The position numbers were made by a program, and so were the translations under genes. Positions 57,042 to 64,000 of a stretch of DNA of 64,000 nucleotides are shown here, in pieces (the stretch's first letter is position 1; each line of letters starts with the position of its first letter). The notes below the pieces were generated by a model. The model did no database searches. It was not told where the DNA came from and was given only the letters and a program-made list of their open reading frames with translations. The stretch is from an uncultured Neisseriaceae bacterium (GTDB lineage Bacteria; Pseudomonadota; Gammaproteobacteria; Burkholderiales; Neisseriaceae). The DNA is taken from positions 1 through 64,000 of the forward strand of contig CALYOS010000005.1 of NCBI GenBank assembly GCA_945267035.1, given 5' to 3'.

Positions 57042-57824
57042 TCAATTAAAATTGGCCATGGCTGCCAGTTTTAGGGTGTCTTTGCCGTAAAATTCGGCAG
57101 TGAATCGGCGCATCCAACGGATTTTACGCAAACTATTTTGAATAATGGATTGAGTTGATGCTGGTTGCTCAGCAATGATCTGATGCCAAGCTTGTTGCGC
57201 TTCTGTGCTAATTCCAAATTGATTCATTAATTGTGCGCCGGAATGCAGATAGCACAATAAGTCGCGCGCATGGCACTGAGTTAATGGCATCGCTGTGAGC
57301 GGATCATCTTCAAAATCGATAAATCCGATTTGTTGATCGTTGATGAATATCATGTTGCGTGCAAATGATTCGCTCAGATATTGTTGCTGTTGATGGACAT
57401 GAACAATCGCCCTTAAACCTAACCGCCAGCGTTGCAGCAAGGTTTGCGGATCCTCATGACATTCCCACCACTCTTTTTCCAGATTGTGTTCACCAATATT
57501 GCTGATCATGGTGGCATTAGGCTCTTGCGCCAGCACTTTGGGTACGCAAATATTGGCTTGTGCCAGCTCCTGAAGTCTTTTAACTTCGGTTCGTAAAGAT
57601 GAGACACCACCAAGGTTGGGCACCGGTTGCAACATATGTATGCCACTTATTTTCTGAGCTATTTTCAGTAATCGATAGCGCCAAATGCTATTGCGTTTTC
57701 CAGCCAGTCTTACCCAGACTTTTTCTCCATTTGATAAAGTATGTTGCTGCATAAGTTTGCTTTGCATGCTGACGCATTGCTGGAGGGCGAGCTGATAAAA
57801 AGTAGAGTTGGTGGATTGTGACAT
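57042..57824 (-). CDS. Protein-kinase-fold (APH/RIO-like) protein
   Basis: 260 residues, cytosolic. The central loop YLSESFARNMIF near 150 has the catalytic-loop Asn, and IGFIDFEDDP near 167 matches the metal-binding DF[EG] of phosphotransferase-type kinases. The catalytic Asp of a normal H-x-D loop is not seen (Ser/Glu lie there), so activity is uncertain. The N-terminal lobe has KVWVRLAGKR near 35. The family is related to lipopolysaccharide-core or Bud32-like kinases; the substrate is unknown. Confidence 0.6.
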   Translation of the reverse strand: MSQSTNSTFYQLALQQCVSMQSKLMQQHTLSNGEKVWVRLAGKRNSIWRYRLLKIAQKISGIHMLQPVPNLGGVSSLRTEVKRLQELAQANICVPKVLAQEPNATMISNIGEHNLEKEWWECHEDPQTLLQRWRLGLRAIVHVHQQQQYLSESFARNMIFINDQQIGFIDFEDDPLTAMPLTQCHARDLLCYLHSGAQLMNQFGISTEAQQAWHQIIAEQPASTQSIIQNSLRKIRWMRRFTAEFYGKDTLKLAAMANFN

Positions 57825-58136
57825 GTGCGCAGATTGCCGGCTAATCGATTAAAAGCAGATTGTACTATAGTTGATCTGTTTTACTCTGTTCAGGAAGATA
57901 AAATAGCAATATGTAATTAATCAGTAGGGTAAACTCTGGTTTGAAATGGTAATGAAGATGAAGGTAATCCAATATTTTAGATTAACTGAAAGCCGAATTT
58001 GTTGAGTTGGAACATTATGGTGCTTCGAGAAAAGATCAAACCGTTTTATTAATCTTGCCTACCCATTTCAATCAGGTCATGATGAATTTTGGGATCATGA
58101 CCTGAGAAGATTTAGGTGTATAGTTAACTGATAAAA
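57825..58136. other. Intergenic region with a long hairpin at the end of the pot operon
   Basis: 312 bp without a gene. CAGGTCATGAT (58073-58083) and ATCATGACCTG (58094-58104) form an 11-bp perfect stem with a 10-nt loop, 33 bp past the potI stop. No T run on the minus strand, so it may protect the mRNA 3' end or work as a factor-dependent terminator. Nothing else seen. Confidence 0.55.
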
Positions 58137-59000
58137 TTATGGGTTTTGATAATAAGCCTCTACCATTTCTCGTTCACGTCTGGTGTTCTGGCGCATCATG
58201 AAGTAATTAATGCCAATAGCTAAAGTACCCACTAAAGCAATAATAATTGTGGCCAATACATTCATCTGTGGATCAAGTCCCAATTTGATTTTGGAAAAAA
58301 TGATCATAGGTAAGGTAGAAGAACCCGGACCAGACAAGAAAGAGGCGATCACCAAATCATCTAGCGATAAGGTGATGGAGAGCAGAAAACCGGAAGCGAT
58401 AGCTGGGGCGATGGAAGGCAAAGTGATTAAAAAGAAGACTTTTAACGGTCTGGCGCCTAAATCTTTAGCTGCTTCTTCCAAAGACTGATCCAATTCTGTC
58501 AAACGTGATCTGATGATTACGGTGACATAAGCCATGCACAGGGTGGTATGTCCAAGCCAAATGGTAAAAAAACCACGTTCAAAATAAAGAACGTCCAAAC
58601 CACTATTTTGTAAAAACATTTGTACTTGGATAATCAATAACAGCATAGATAAACCAGTAATAATGTCTGGCATTACCATTGGTGCGGACACCATGCCGGT
58701 AAATAAAGTGCTGCCACGGAAACGTTTGATACGTGCTAGGGCGTATCCGGCCAGTGTACCCAGAATAACGGCTGCTGCTGCTGAACATAAGGCTATGCGG
58801 ATAGATAGCCACACAGCATCTAATATCTGTTCATTATGCAGCAGTTTGCTATACCACTGAGTGGATAATCCTCCCCATATGGTTACCAGTCGTGAGCTGT
58901 TAAATGAATAGATAACTAAAACCACCAACGGGAGGTATAAGAATACCAATCCCAGTAGCAGCATTCCTTTCAAGAACCATGAGTAGGTTTTATGATGCAT
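58137..59000 (-). CDS. potI: Putrescine/spermidine ABC permease, PotI/PotC type
   Basis: 287 residues, six membrane helices. LPLVVLVIYSFNSSRLVTIW near residue 20 and WYSKLL are close to E. coli PotI; the EAA loop LEEAAKDLGARPLKVF near 183 contacts the ATPase. Start ATG 59000 lies inside the end of potH (11-nt overlap), with AAGGA upstream. Third gene of the operon. Confidence 0.9.
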   Translation of the reverse strand: MHHKTYSWFLKGMLLLGLVFLYLPLVVLVIYSFNSSRLVTIWGGLSTQWYSKLLHNEQILDAVWLSIRIALCSAAAAVILGTLAGYALARIKRFRGSTLFTGMVSAPMVMPDIITGLSMLLLIIQVQMFLQNSGLDVLYFERGFFTIWLGHTTLCMAYVTVIIRSRLTELDQSLEEAAKDLGARPLKVFFLITLPSIAPAIASGFLLSITLSLDDLVIASFLSGPGSSTLPMIIFSKIKLGLDPQMNVLATIIIALVGTLAIGINYFMMRQNTRREREMVEAYYQNP

Positions 59001-59961
59001 GATCGGTTCCTTTTTCAATCTCACGACTTTCAAAACGCTGATACAAGGTAATGGGAATCACCAGCAGCACAACCATGATAACGGCTAAAGAAGAAGCCAA
59101 TGGCCAGTTGTTTTCATTAAAAAATGTTTGCCACAATACTTTACCTATCATTTGATTTTCCGTACCGCCAACCAGTTCAGGTATGACAAACTCGCCAATA
59201 GCCGGAATAAATACCAACATGGAACCGGATATGATGCCCGCTTTAGACAAGGGCAGGGTAACGGAGCAAAAGGTTTTTATCGGTCCGGCACCCAGGTCGG
59301 CTGCGGCTTCCAGATAGCGATTATCCATTTTGACTAGCTGGGTATACAATGGCAATATCATAAAGGGTAGATAAGCATAGACCATCACCAGAATTAAGGA
59401 AAAATTGTTATAAAACATATCTAATGGATTTTGAATTATTCCCCATTTCAGCAAATAAGTATTGATGATACCGTTGCGTCCAAGTAAGCTTATCCAAGCG
59501 TAAACCCGTAATAAAAATGATGTCCAAAATGGCAGCATGATGGCCAGTAGCAGACCATTACGATATTTTTCTGGTGCACGGGAAATGGTATAGGCAATGG
59601 GATATCCTGCCACTAAGCAAATAAAAGTAGTGATAAAGGCATTTTTTATCGAAAGCCAATAGGCCAGCAAATAGATATTATTCCCCGGACGCCCCATTAA
59701 CATTTGCAATAGGGAGTGACCAAAATCGTTGAAAATATCGGCGTAATTCTGATAGCTGATAATAAGATTAATTCTACCCAACTGTGCATCAACTTCGTAT
59801 AACGGGGTATACGGAGGTATCGCCACATCCTGTTGTGAAAAGCTGATTTTCAGTACAATAAAAAATGGCACCAAAAACAACAGAATGAGCCAGATGTAGG
59901 GGATGGATACCACCACTCCCTGTGTCGGGCGCAGCCCATGCAGACGTTTAAACCAATTCAT
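58990..59961 (-). CDS. potH: Putrescine/spermidine ABC permease, PotH/PotB type
   Basis: 323 residues with six membrane helices. IPYIWLILLFLVPFFIVLKI near residue 20 and V-A-I-P-P-Y-T resemble E. coli PotH; the EAA loop L-E-A-A-A-D-L-G-A-G-P-I-K-T-F is near 218. It pairs with PotI to form the channel. 19 bp after potG and overlapping potI. Confidence 0.9.
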   Translation of the reverse strand: MNWFKRLHGLRPTQGVVVSIPYIWLILLFLVPFFIVLKISFSQQDVAIPPYTPLYEVDAQLGRINLIISYQNYADIFNDFGHSLLQMLMGRPGNNIYLLAYWLSIKNAFITTFICLVAGYPIAYTISRAPEKYRNGLLLAIMLPFWTSFLLRVYAWISLLGRNGIINTYLLKWGIIQNPLDMFYNNFSLILVMVYAYLPFMILPLYTQLVKMDNRYLEAAADLGAGPIKTFCSVTLPLSKAGIISGSMLVFIPAIGEFVIPELVGGTENQMIGKVLWQTFFNENNWPLASSLAVIMVVLLVIPITLYQRFESREIEKGTDHAS

Positions 59962-59980
59962 AATAAAGCCCTCAACATCT

Positions 59981-61111
59981 TTAGTACGTCAGTGGGCTGG
60001 CTTGATCGTCTGGCCAGCTGATGTAAACTTTTTCTTCCCATGTTGGCATAGGTATATTGCTTTGTTCCCAATAGGATGACAAAACTTGACTCTTGATGAT
60101 TTTGCCTGATGGCAGCTGAATGTGAAAAATGCCGAAACTACCTAAGTAAGCAATCTCTTTAACGATGCCGACCGACCAGTTATATTCCTGTTGTGGTTGT
60201 TCCCGATAGATGTTGATGTCTTCCGGACGAATAGACAACCAGATATTTTGCTCTTCTGGTCCGCTGATACCATGTCCCAAATATACTGGTTGTTCTACAT
60301 CAGGGCAGTGAATAACAGTATGATCGGAGCCGTCTTCTGTCACGGTGCCGGGCAAAATGTTGGTCTCTCCCATAAATTCGGCTGTAAAACGGCTATTGGG
60401 ATAATCATAAATATCAGAAGGGGTACCGACTTGCATAAGTTGTCCATCAGACATGATGGCAATGCGCGAGGCCATGGTCATGGCTTCTTCCTGATCATGG
60501 GTCACCATGATGCAAGTGGCACCCACTTTTTCAAGTGTGTTGACGAGCTCAAGCTGGGTTTGTTGGCGTAATTTTTTATCCAATGCACCTAACGGTTCAT
60601 CCAGTAACAGTAATTTAGGACGTTTAGCCAAACTGCGTGCCAACGCAACACGCTGTTGCTGACCGCCAGAAAGCTGATGTGGTTTACGTTTGGCATACTT
60701 TGTCATTTGCACCAGCCGCAGCATTTCTTGGACGCGCTCTGCTATCTCTTCTTTCGGTAGCTTATCCTGCTTCAAACCAAAGGCAATATTTTGTTCCACA
60801 GTCATATGTGGAAATAATGCGTAGCTCTGAAACATCATATTGATAGGGCGATCGTAAGGTTGTAGCTTGGTAATATCCTCACCATCAAGAATGATCTGAC
60901 CCTGAGAAGGCGTTTCCATGCCCGCTAGCATGCGCAACAATGTTGATTTACCGCTACCAGAGCTACCAAGCAAGGCAAATATTTCATTTTTTTCGATATT
61001 AAGGGTGACATGGTCTACGGCATAGTTGTCGCCGAAGGTTTTGACAATGTCTTTGATCTGAAGGTAATGTGCCTGATCAACATTTGGCTTGGTGGTTGAG
61101 TTTTCGCTCAT
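59981..61111 (-). CDS. potG: Putrescine/spermidine ABC ATPase, PotG/PotA type
   Basis: 376 residues. Walker A GSSGSGKST, signature LSGGQQQRVALARSLAKRPK and Walker B LLLLDEPLGALD are present, followed by a C-terminal TOBE regulatory domain. The middle stretch PINMMFQSYALFPHMTVEQN and IAFGLKQDKLPKEEI closely resembles E. coli PotG. The start ATG 61111 follows GGAG; the frame upstream (to 61312) is not protein-like. No periplasmic binding protein (PotF/PotD) gene lies in the window, so it must be encoded elsewhere. Confidence 0.92.
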   Translation of the reverse strand: MSENSTTKPNVDQAHYLQIKDIVKTFGDNYAVDHVTLNIEKNEIFALLGSSGSGKSTLLRMLAGMETPSQGQIILDGEDITKLQPYDRPINMMFQSYALFPHMTVEQNIAFGLKQDKLPKEEIAERVQEMLRLVQMTKYAKRKPHQLSGGQQQRVALARSLAKRPKLLLLDEPLGALDKKLRQQTQLELVNTLEKVGATCIMVTHDQEEAMTMASRIAIMSDGQLMQVGTPSDIYDYPNSRFTAEFMGETNILPGTVTEDGSDHTVIHCPDVEQPVYLGHGISGPEEQNIWLSIRPEDINIYREQPQQEYNWSVGIVKEIAYLGSFGIFHIQLPSGKIIKSQVLSSYWEQSNIPMPTWEEKVYISWPDDQASPLTY

Positions 61112-61577
61112 GATAAGGTGCTCCAGTATAATCGTTCCAGCCAATGCAGTGCATATGCAAATGTTCTGTGGTGTATAAAGAACGATGCAAAAACAAATCT
61201 GCTCCTGCCTTAAGAGGGTGCATTGTATGCAAGCATTTTGTGTGGGGCAATGAAATTTAAGCGTTAATACACTAAAATTCCATATATTGGGAAAATCTTT
61301 GCATATAAACAAATGTTTAGTGAAGCAACATTACTTAGATTAAATTTTGTTATGACAATATAACGCAATTAATCGCCAATTAAGCTTAATAATCAAGGCA
61401 AAGTTCTCATGCTGCTTAGGGTAGGACAAATAAGTGTTGTATTATAGTACTGAAAACTTGATATTTGGATAGAGTAGAATTCTTTTTTAATAAGATAAAT
61501 AATTTTACTTGGACTTGCCATGCATGCTTAGCTCACTTTTCGCTTAAAAGGAATATGATGAGAATGTGGTAGGTATA

Positions 61578-62792
61578 ATGAGTGTGATTAATGAGGTAAA
61601 TGTGAAGAAAAAGATTTTACTTGGCATCAGTGGCGGCATTGCAGCGTATAAAAGTTGTGAGCTGGTGCGTTTGTTGAAAAAGGCCGGTCATCAGGTCAAT
61701 GTGGTGATGACTCAGGCAGCAACGGAGTTCATCAGCCCAAGCACGTTTCAGGCGCTTAGTGGTGAGCCTGTGGCGATAGATACTTTTGCTGATAACAGCG
61801 GTAATGGCATGGCACATATTAATCTTTCGCGGCACGCGGATGTGATGTTGATTGCGCCTGCTTCTGCAAATACCTTGGCAAAAATTGCTCATGGTACAGC
61901 CGATAATTTGCTAACCACCTTGGTTGCAGCACGTACCTGTCCTTTGGCGGTGGCACCAGCAATGAATGTGCAAATGTGGAATAATCCAGCCAATTTGCGT
62001 AATCTTGAATTATTGCGACAGGATGGGATACAGATTCTCGGTCCGGCTGTTGGTGAACAGGCCTGTGGTGAGAACGGTAGCGGGAGAATGCTGGAGGCAC
62101 GAGAATTAGCCGATCTGTTGACAGATGTCTGGACACCTTCTGTATTAGCAGGTAAACGGGTATTGATCACAGCTGGAGCAACATTTGAAGCTATTGACCC
62201 TGTGCGTGGGATTACCAATATATCTAGTGGGCAGATGGGCATGGCATTGGCTCGTGCTTGTCGTGCAGCCGGTGCATCGGTTTCACTCATCTATGGGCTG
62301 TTGCAGACAGCCATACCTGCTGGTCTGAGCTACTGTGAGCAGGCAACAAGTGGTGAAAGCATGTATGCAGCAGTACATCGTTTGATCGGTCAACAGGATG
62401 TATTCATCTCTGTGGCCGCTGTCGCAGATTATAAAGTCAAGAATCGTCGTGACCAAAAAATTAAAAAAACTGTAGGTGAACCTGTTCCTGTGATTGAACT
62501 AGCGGAAAATCAAGATATTTTGAGCTCAGTTGCACAGATGCCTAATGCTCCTTTTTGTGTTGGTTTTGCGGCAGAAAGTGAGCAGGTGGTGGAAAATGCG
62601 CGCATAAAGCGGCAAAAGAAAGGTGTGCCTTTGCTGGTGGCTAATCAGGTTGCGACAGCAATGGGTAAAAGTACCAATCAGGTTATTTTGATGGATAATG
62701 AAGCTGAGACAGCTTTACCGCAAATGAGTAAAGACGATACGGCGATGGCTATTGTCAATCGTTTAGCCCAACTGCTGCATGATTCAGTATAG
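61578..62792 (+). CDS. coaBC: Bifunctional phosphopantothenoylcysteine decarboxylase/synthetase CoaBC
   Basis: 404 residues. The CoaC half has LLGISGGIAAYKSCELVRLL, the PASANTLAKIAHGTADNLL block near 95, P-A-M-N near 130 and the active-site Cys in GEQACGENGSGRM near 158. The CoaB half has VLITAGATFEAIDPVRGITN and A-D-Y-K-V-K near 285. It makes 4'-phosphopantetheine for coenzyme A. Several start codons are possible; ATG 61578 is used. Confidence 0.94.
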   Translation: MSVINEVNVKKKILLGISGGIAAYKSCELVRLLKKAGHQVNVVMTQAATEFISPSTFQALSGEPVAIDTFADNSGNGMAHINLSRHADVMLIAPASANTLAKIAHGTADNLLTTLVAARTCPLAVAPAMNVQMWNNPANLRNLELLRQDGIQILGPAVGEQACGENGSGRMLEARELADLLTDVWTPSVLAGKRVLITAGATFEAIDPVRGITNISSGQMGMALARACRAAGASVSLIYGLLQTAIPAGLSYCEQATSGESMYAAVHRLIGQQDVFISVAAVADYKVKNRRDQKIKKTVGEPVPVIELAENQDILSSVAQMPNAPFCVGFAAESEQVVENARIKRQKKGVPLLVANQVATAMGKSTNQVILMDNEAETALPQMSKDDTAMAIVNRLAQLLHDSV

Positions 62793-62851
62793 TTGCTGTC
62801 AGCAGTGAGTTTATTTGAATGAGTTAATCTAATTATATTAAAGATGGGTTT

Positions 62852-63313
62852 ATGAGTAATTCTGAAATATCTGTACAAATTAAAATTTTGCATCCTTTGA
62901 TGACTGAACAATTGCCTCAATATGCTACAGCTGGTTCAGCCGGGCTGGATTTACGTGCCTGCATTGAAGAAAAAGTGATTTTACAACCTGGCGAAACCTA
63001 TCTGGTGCCGACAGGACTAGCCATACATCTGGCGGATCCGAAATATGCGGCACTGATTTTACCGCGGTCAGGATTGGGACATAAACACGGTATTGTGTTA
63101 GGTAATCTGGTGGGTTTGATTGATTCCGATTACCAAGGTGAGTTGAAAGTGTCATTGTGGAATCGTGGGCAGGAAGCATTTGAGATTGAACCCTTGGCTC
63201 GGATTGCCCAAATGATCATTGTGCCAGTGATGCAGGCTGCTTTTGAAGTGGTAGAAGAATTTAACCACAGTGAGCGTGGAGAAGGTGGCTTCGGCAGCAC
63301 GGGTCATCAATAA
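62852..63313 (+). CDS. dut: dUTP diphosphatase
   Basis: 153 residues with all five dUTPase motifs: [31 protein letters not shown], the [10 protein letters not shown] strand, and [10 protein letters not shown] at the C-terminus. It hydrolyses dUTP to dUMP, limiting uracil in DNA. It follows coaBC, as coaBC-dut in E. coli, with a 59-bp gap. Confidence 0.96.
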   Translation: MSNSEISVQIKILHPLMTEQLPQYATAGSAGLDLRACIEEKVILQPGETYLVPTGLAIHLADPKYAALILPRSGLGHKHGIVLGNLVGLIDSDYQGELKVSLWNRGQEAFEIEPLARIAQMIIVPVMQAAFEVVEEFNHSERGEGGFGSTGHQ

Positions 63314-63336
63314 ATAATTAAAATATAATATAGACG

Positions 63337-63373
63337 AAAAGCAAGGAATCCAAATGGATTACCTTGCTTTTTG
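63337..63373 (+). terminator. Intrinsic terminator of coaBC-dut
   Basis: AAAAGCAAGG-AATCC, loop AAAT, GGATT-ACCTTGC, then a T run; the stem is slightly interrupted. It also faces the end of ppk on the other strand. Confidence 0.82.
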
Positions 63374-63428
63374 CCATGGCAATGGCATTAAAGAAATTCT
63401 GGCATCTTGATCTTGATGCTGCGCGAAA

Positions 63429-64000
63429 TTATTGCTGACTATAGCGCTCGATAAGGGTTTCCTGCATATTGACCGGCGCTTCTGCGTCAGTACGTTTGAT
63501 TCGTCTATATTCTCCGTTGGATTGCATCATCCAAGCGCATTGATTGTCTGACAGCGCCAAAAGTAATGCTTCCTTCATGATACGATGTTTTAAATCTGTC
63601 GTTTCAATTGGAGTACAAATTTCAACCCGTCGGAATAAATTACGTCCCATCCAGTCGGCACTGGAAATCCATACTTTACTCTGCCCACCATTAGTAAAAC
63701 AGTATACACGCGCATGCTCAAGTAAACGACCCACGATAGAGCGTACACGAATATTTTCCGACAATCCTTTGACGCCCGGACGCAAAACACACATTCCACG
63801 AACAATCAGTTCAATTTGGACACCCGCCTGACTAGCAGCATAAAGTGCTTCGATAATTGTCGGCTCCACGAGCGCATTCATTTTGGCAATAATGCGAGCA
63901 GGTTTACCAGCTTTAGCATGTTCAATCTCACCAGCAATACTGTCCAGCAACATCTTATGTAAAGTAAAAGGGCTTTGGGCAATTTTATGCAGATTATTTG
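63429..64000 (-). CDS. ppk: Polyphosphate kinase 1, C-terminal part (runs off the window)
   Basis: Partial: 190 codons of the 3' end; the frame stays open to base 64000. ARIIAKMNALVEPTIIEALY, A-G-V-Q-I-E-L-I-V-R-G and the C-V-L-R-P-G-V-K-G-L segment belong to the C1 catalytic domain. SSADWMGRNLFRRVE belongs to the C2 domain with the phospholipase-D-like active site. PPK1 makes polyphosphate from ATP. The autophosphorylated histidine lies upstream, outside the window. Confidence 0.92.
   Translation of the reverse strand, partial: NNLHKIAQSPFTLHKMLLDSIAGEIEHAKAGKPARIIAKMNALVEPTIIEALYAASQAGVQIELIVRGMCVLRPGVKGLSENIRVRSIVGRLLEHARVYCFTNGGQSKVWISSADWMGRNLFRRVEICTPIETTDLKHRIMKEALLLALSDNQCAWMMQSNGEYRRIKRTDAEAPVNMQETLIERYSQQ

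Noticed and set aside
61112..61312. 67 extra codons upstream of the potG start in the same frame
   Set aside because: Composition is not protein-like for this family (many Cys and Ile), and a ribosome site (GGAG) sits before the internal Met at 61111.

Overview
The window is a chromosomal segment of an AT-leaning member of the Neisseriaceae (Betaproteobacteria). The division and cell-wall proteins (MurC, Ddl, FtsA, FtsZ, PBP2, ParC) resemble, as I remember them, their Neisseria counterparts over their whole length. PBP2 catalytic residues and ParC quinolone-region residues fall at almost exactly the gonococcal numbers. The lower GC, the debris of a VgrG spike protein and of toxin/immunity-like genes, and a PotGHI-type putrescine importer would fit a host-restricted genus such as Snodgrassella. 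The genus is an inference; the family is well supported.

Layout. 1-4.2 kb: a secreted Sel1-repeat protein, a candidate small RNA, ridA, ybaK and a MidA-type methyltransferase. 4.2-21.4 kb: a complete dcw cluster (mraZ-rsmH-ftsL-ftsI-murE-murF-mraY-murD-ftsW-murG-murC-ddl-ftsQ-ftsA-ftsZ). A four-copy, 10-bp-phased MraZ operator sits at its head, hairpins interrupt it after ftsI and murF, ftsZ has its own promoter, and a strong terminator closes it. 21.6-27.8 kb: parC, a PilS/PilR-type two-component pair and rsmJ, tightly packed. 27.8-28.8 kb: AT-rich remnants of broken genes, followed by an intact DUF4272 gene. 30-39.3 kb: envelope genes (amgK diverging from lptD-surA-pdxA, then mlaFEDCBA). 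39.3-42.7 kb: a long empty spacer, a hypothetical gene, a Tat-exported lytic transglycosylase, ssb, and greA behind a leader terminator.

42.7-46.4 kb is the most unusual part. The usual neighbours greA, yhbY and rlmE-ftsH-folP-glmM are present, but the spaces between them hold debris. Between greA and yhbY are a toxin-like tail, a 13-codon ORF coupled to a small exported protein, and a frameshifted small gene. Between yhbY and rlmE are 1 kb without genes, a ClbS/DfsB-like self-protection gene, and fragments of a VgrG C-terminal domain next to a LysR regulator. This looks like an eroding interbacterial-antagonism island inside a housekeeping cluster.

46.4-64 kb: rlmE, ftsH, folP, glmM, a DedA protein, plsY diverging from folB-nnrE, hemN and fnr around a perfect FNR box, a kinase-fold protein, potGHI, coaBC, dut, and the 3' part of ppk running off the end. 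No rRNA, tRNA, CRISPR array, intact insertion sequence or prophage was seen. I found no single clearly new system. The best leads are the antagonism debris, the greA leader, the candidate small RNA and the ParC quinolone-region residues.
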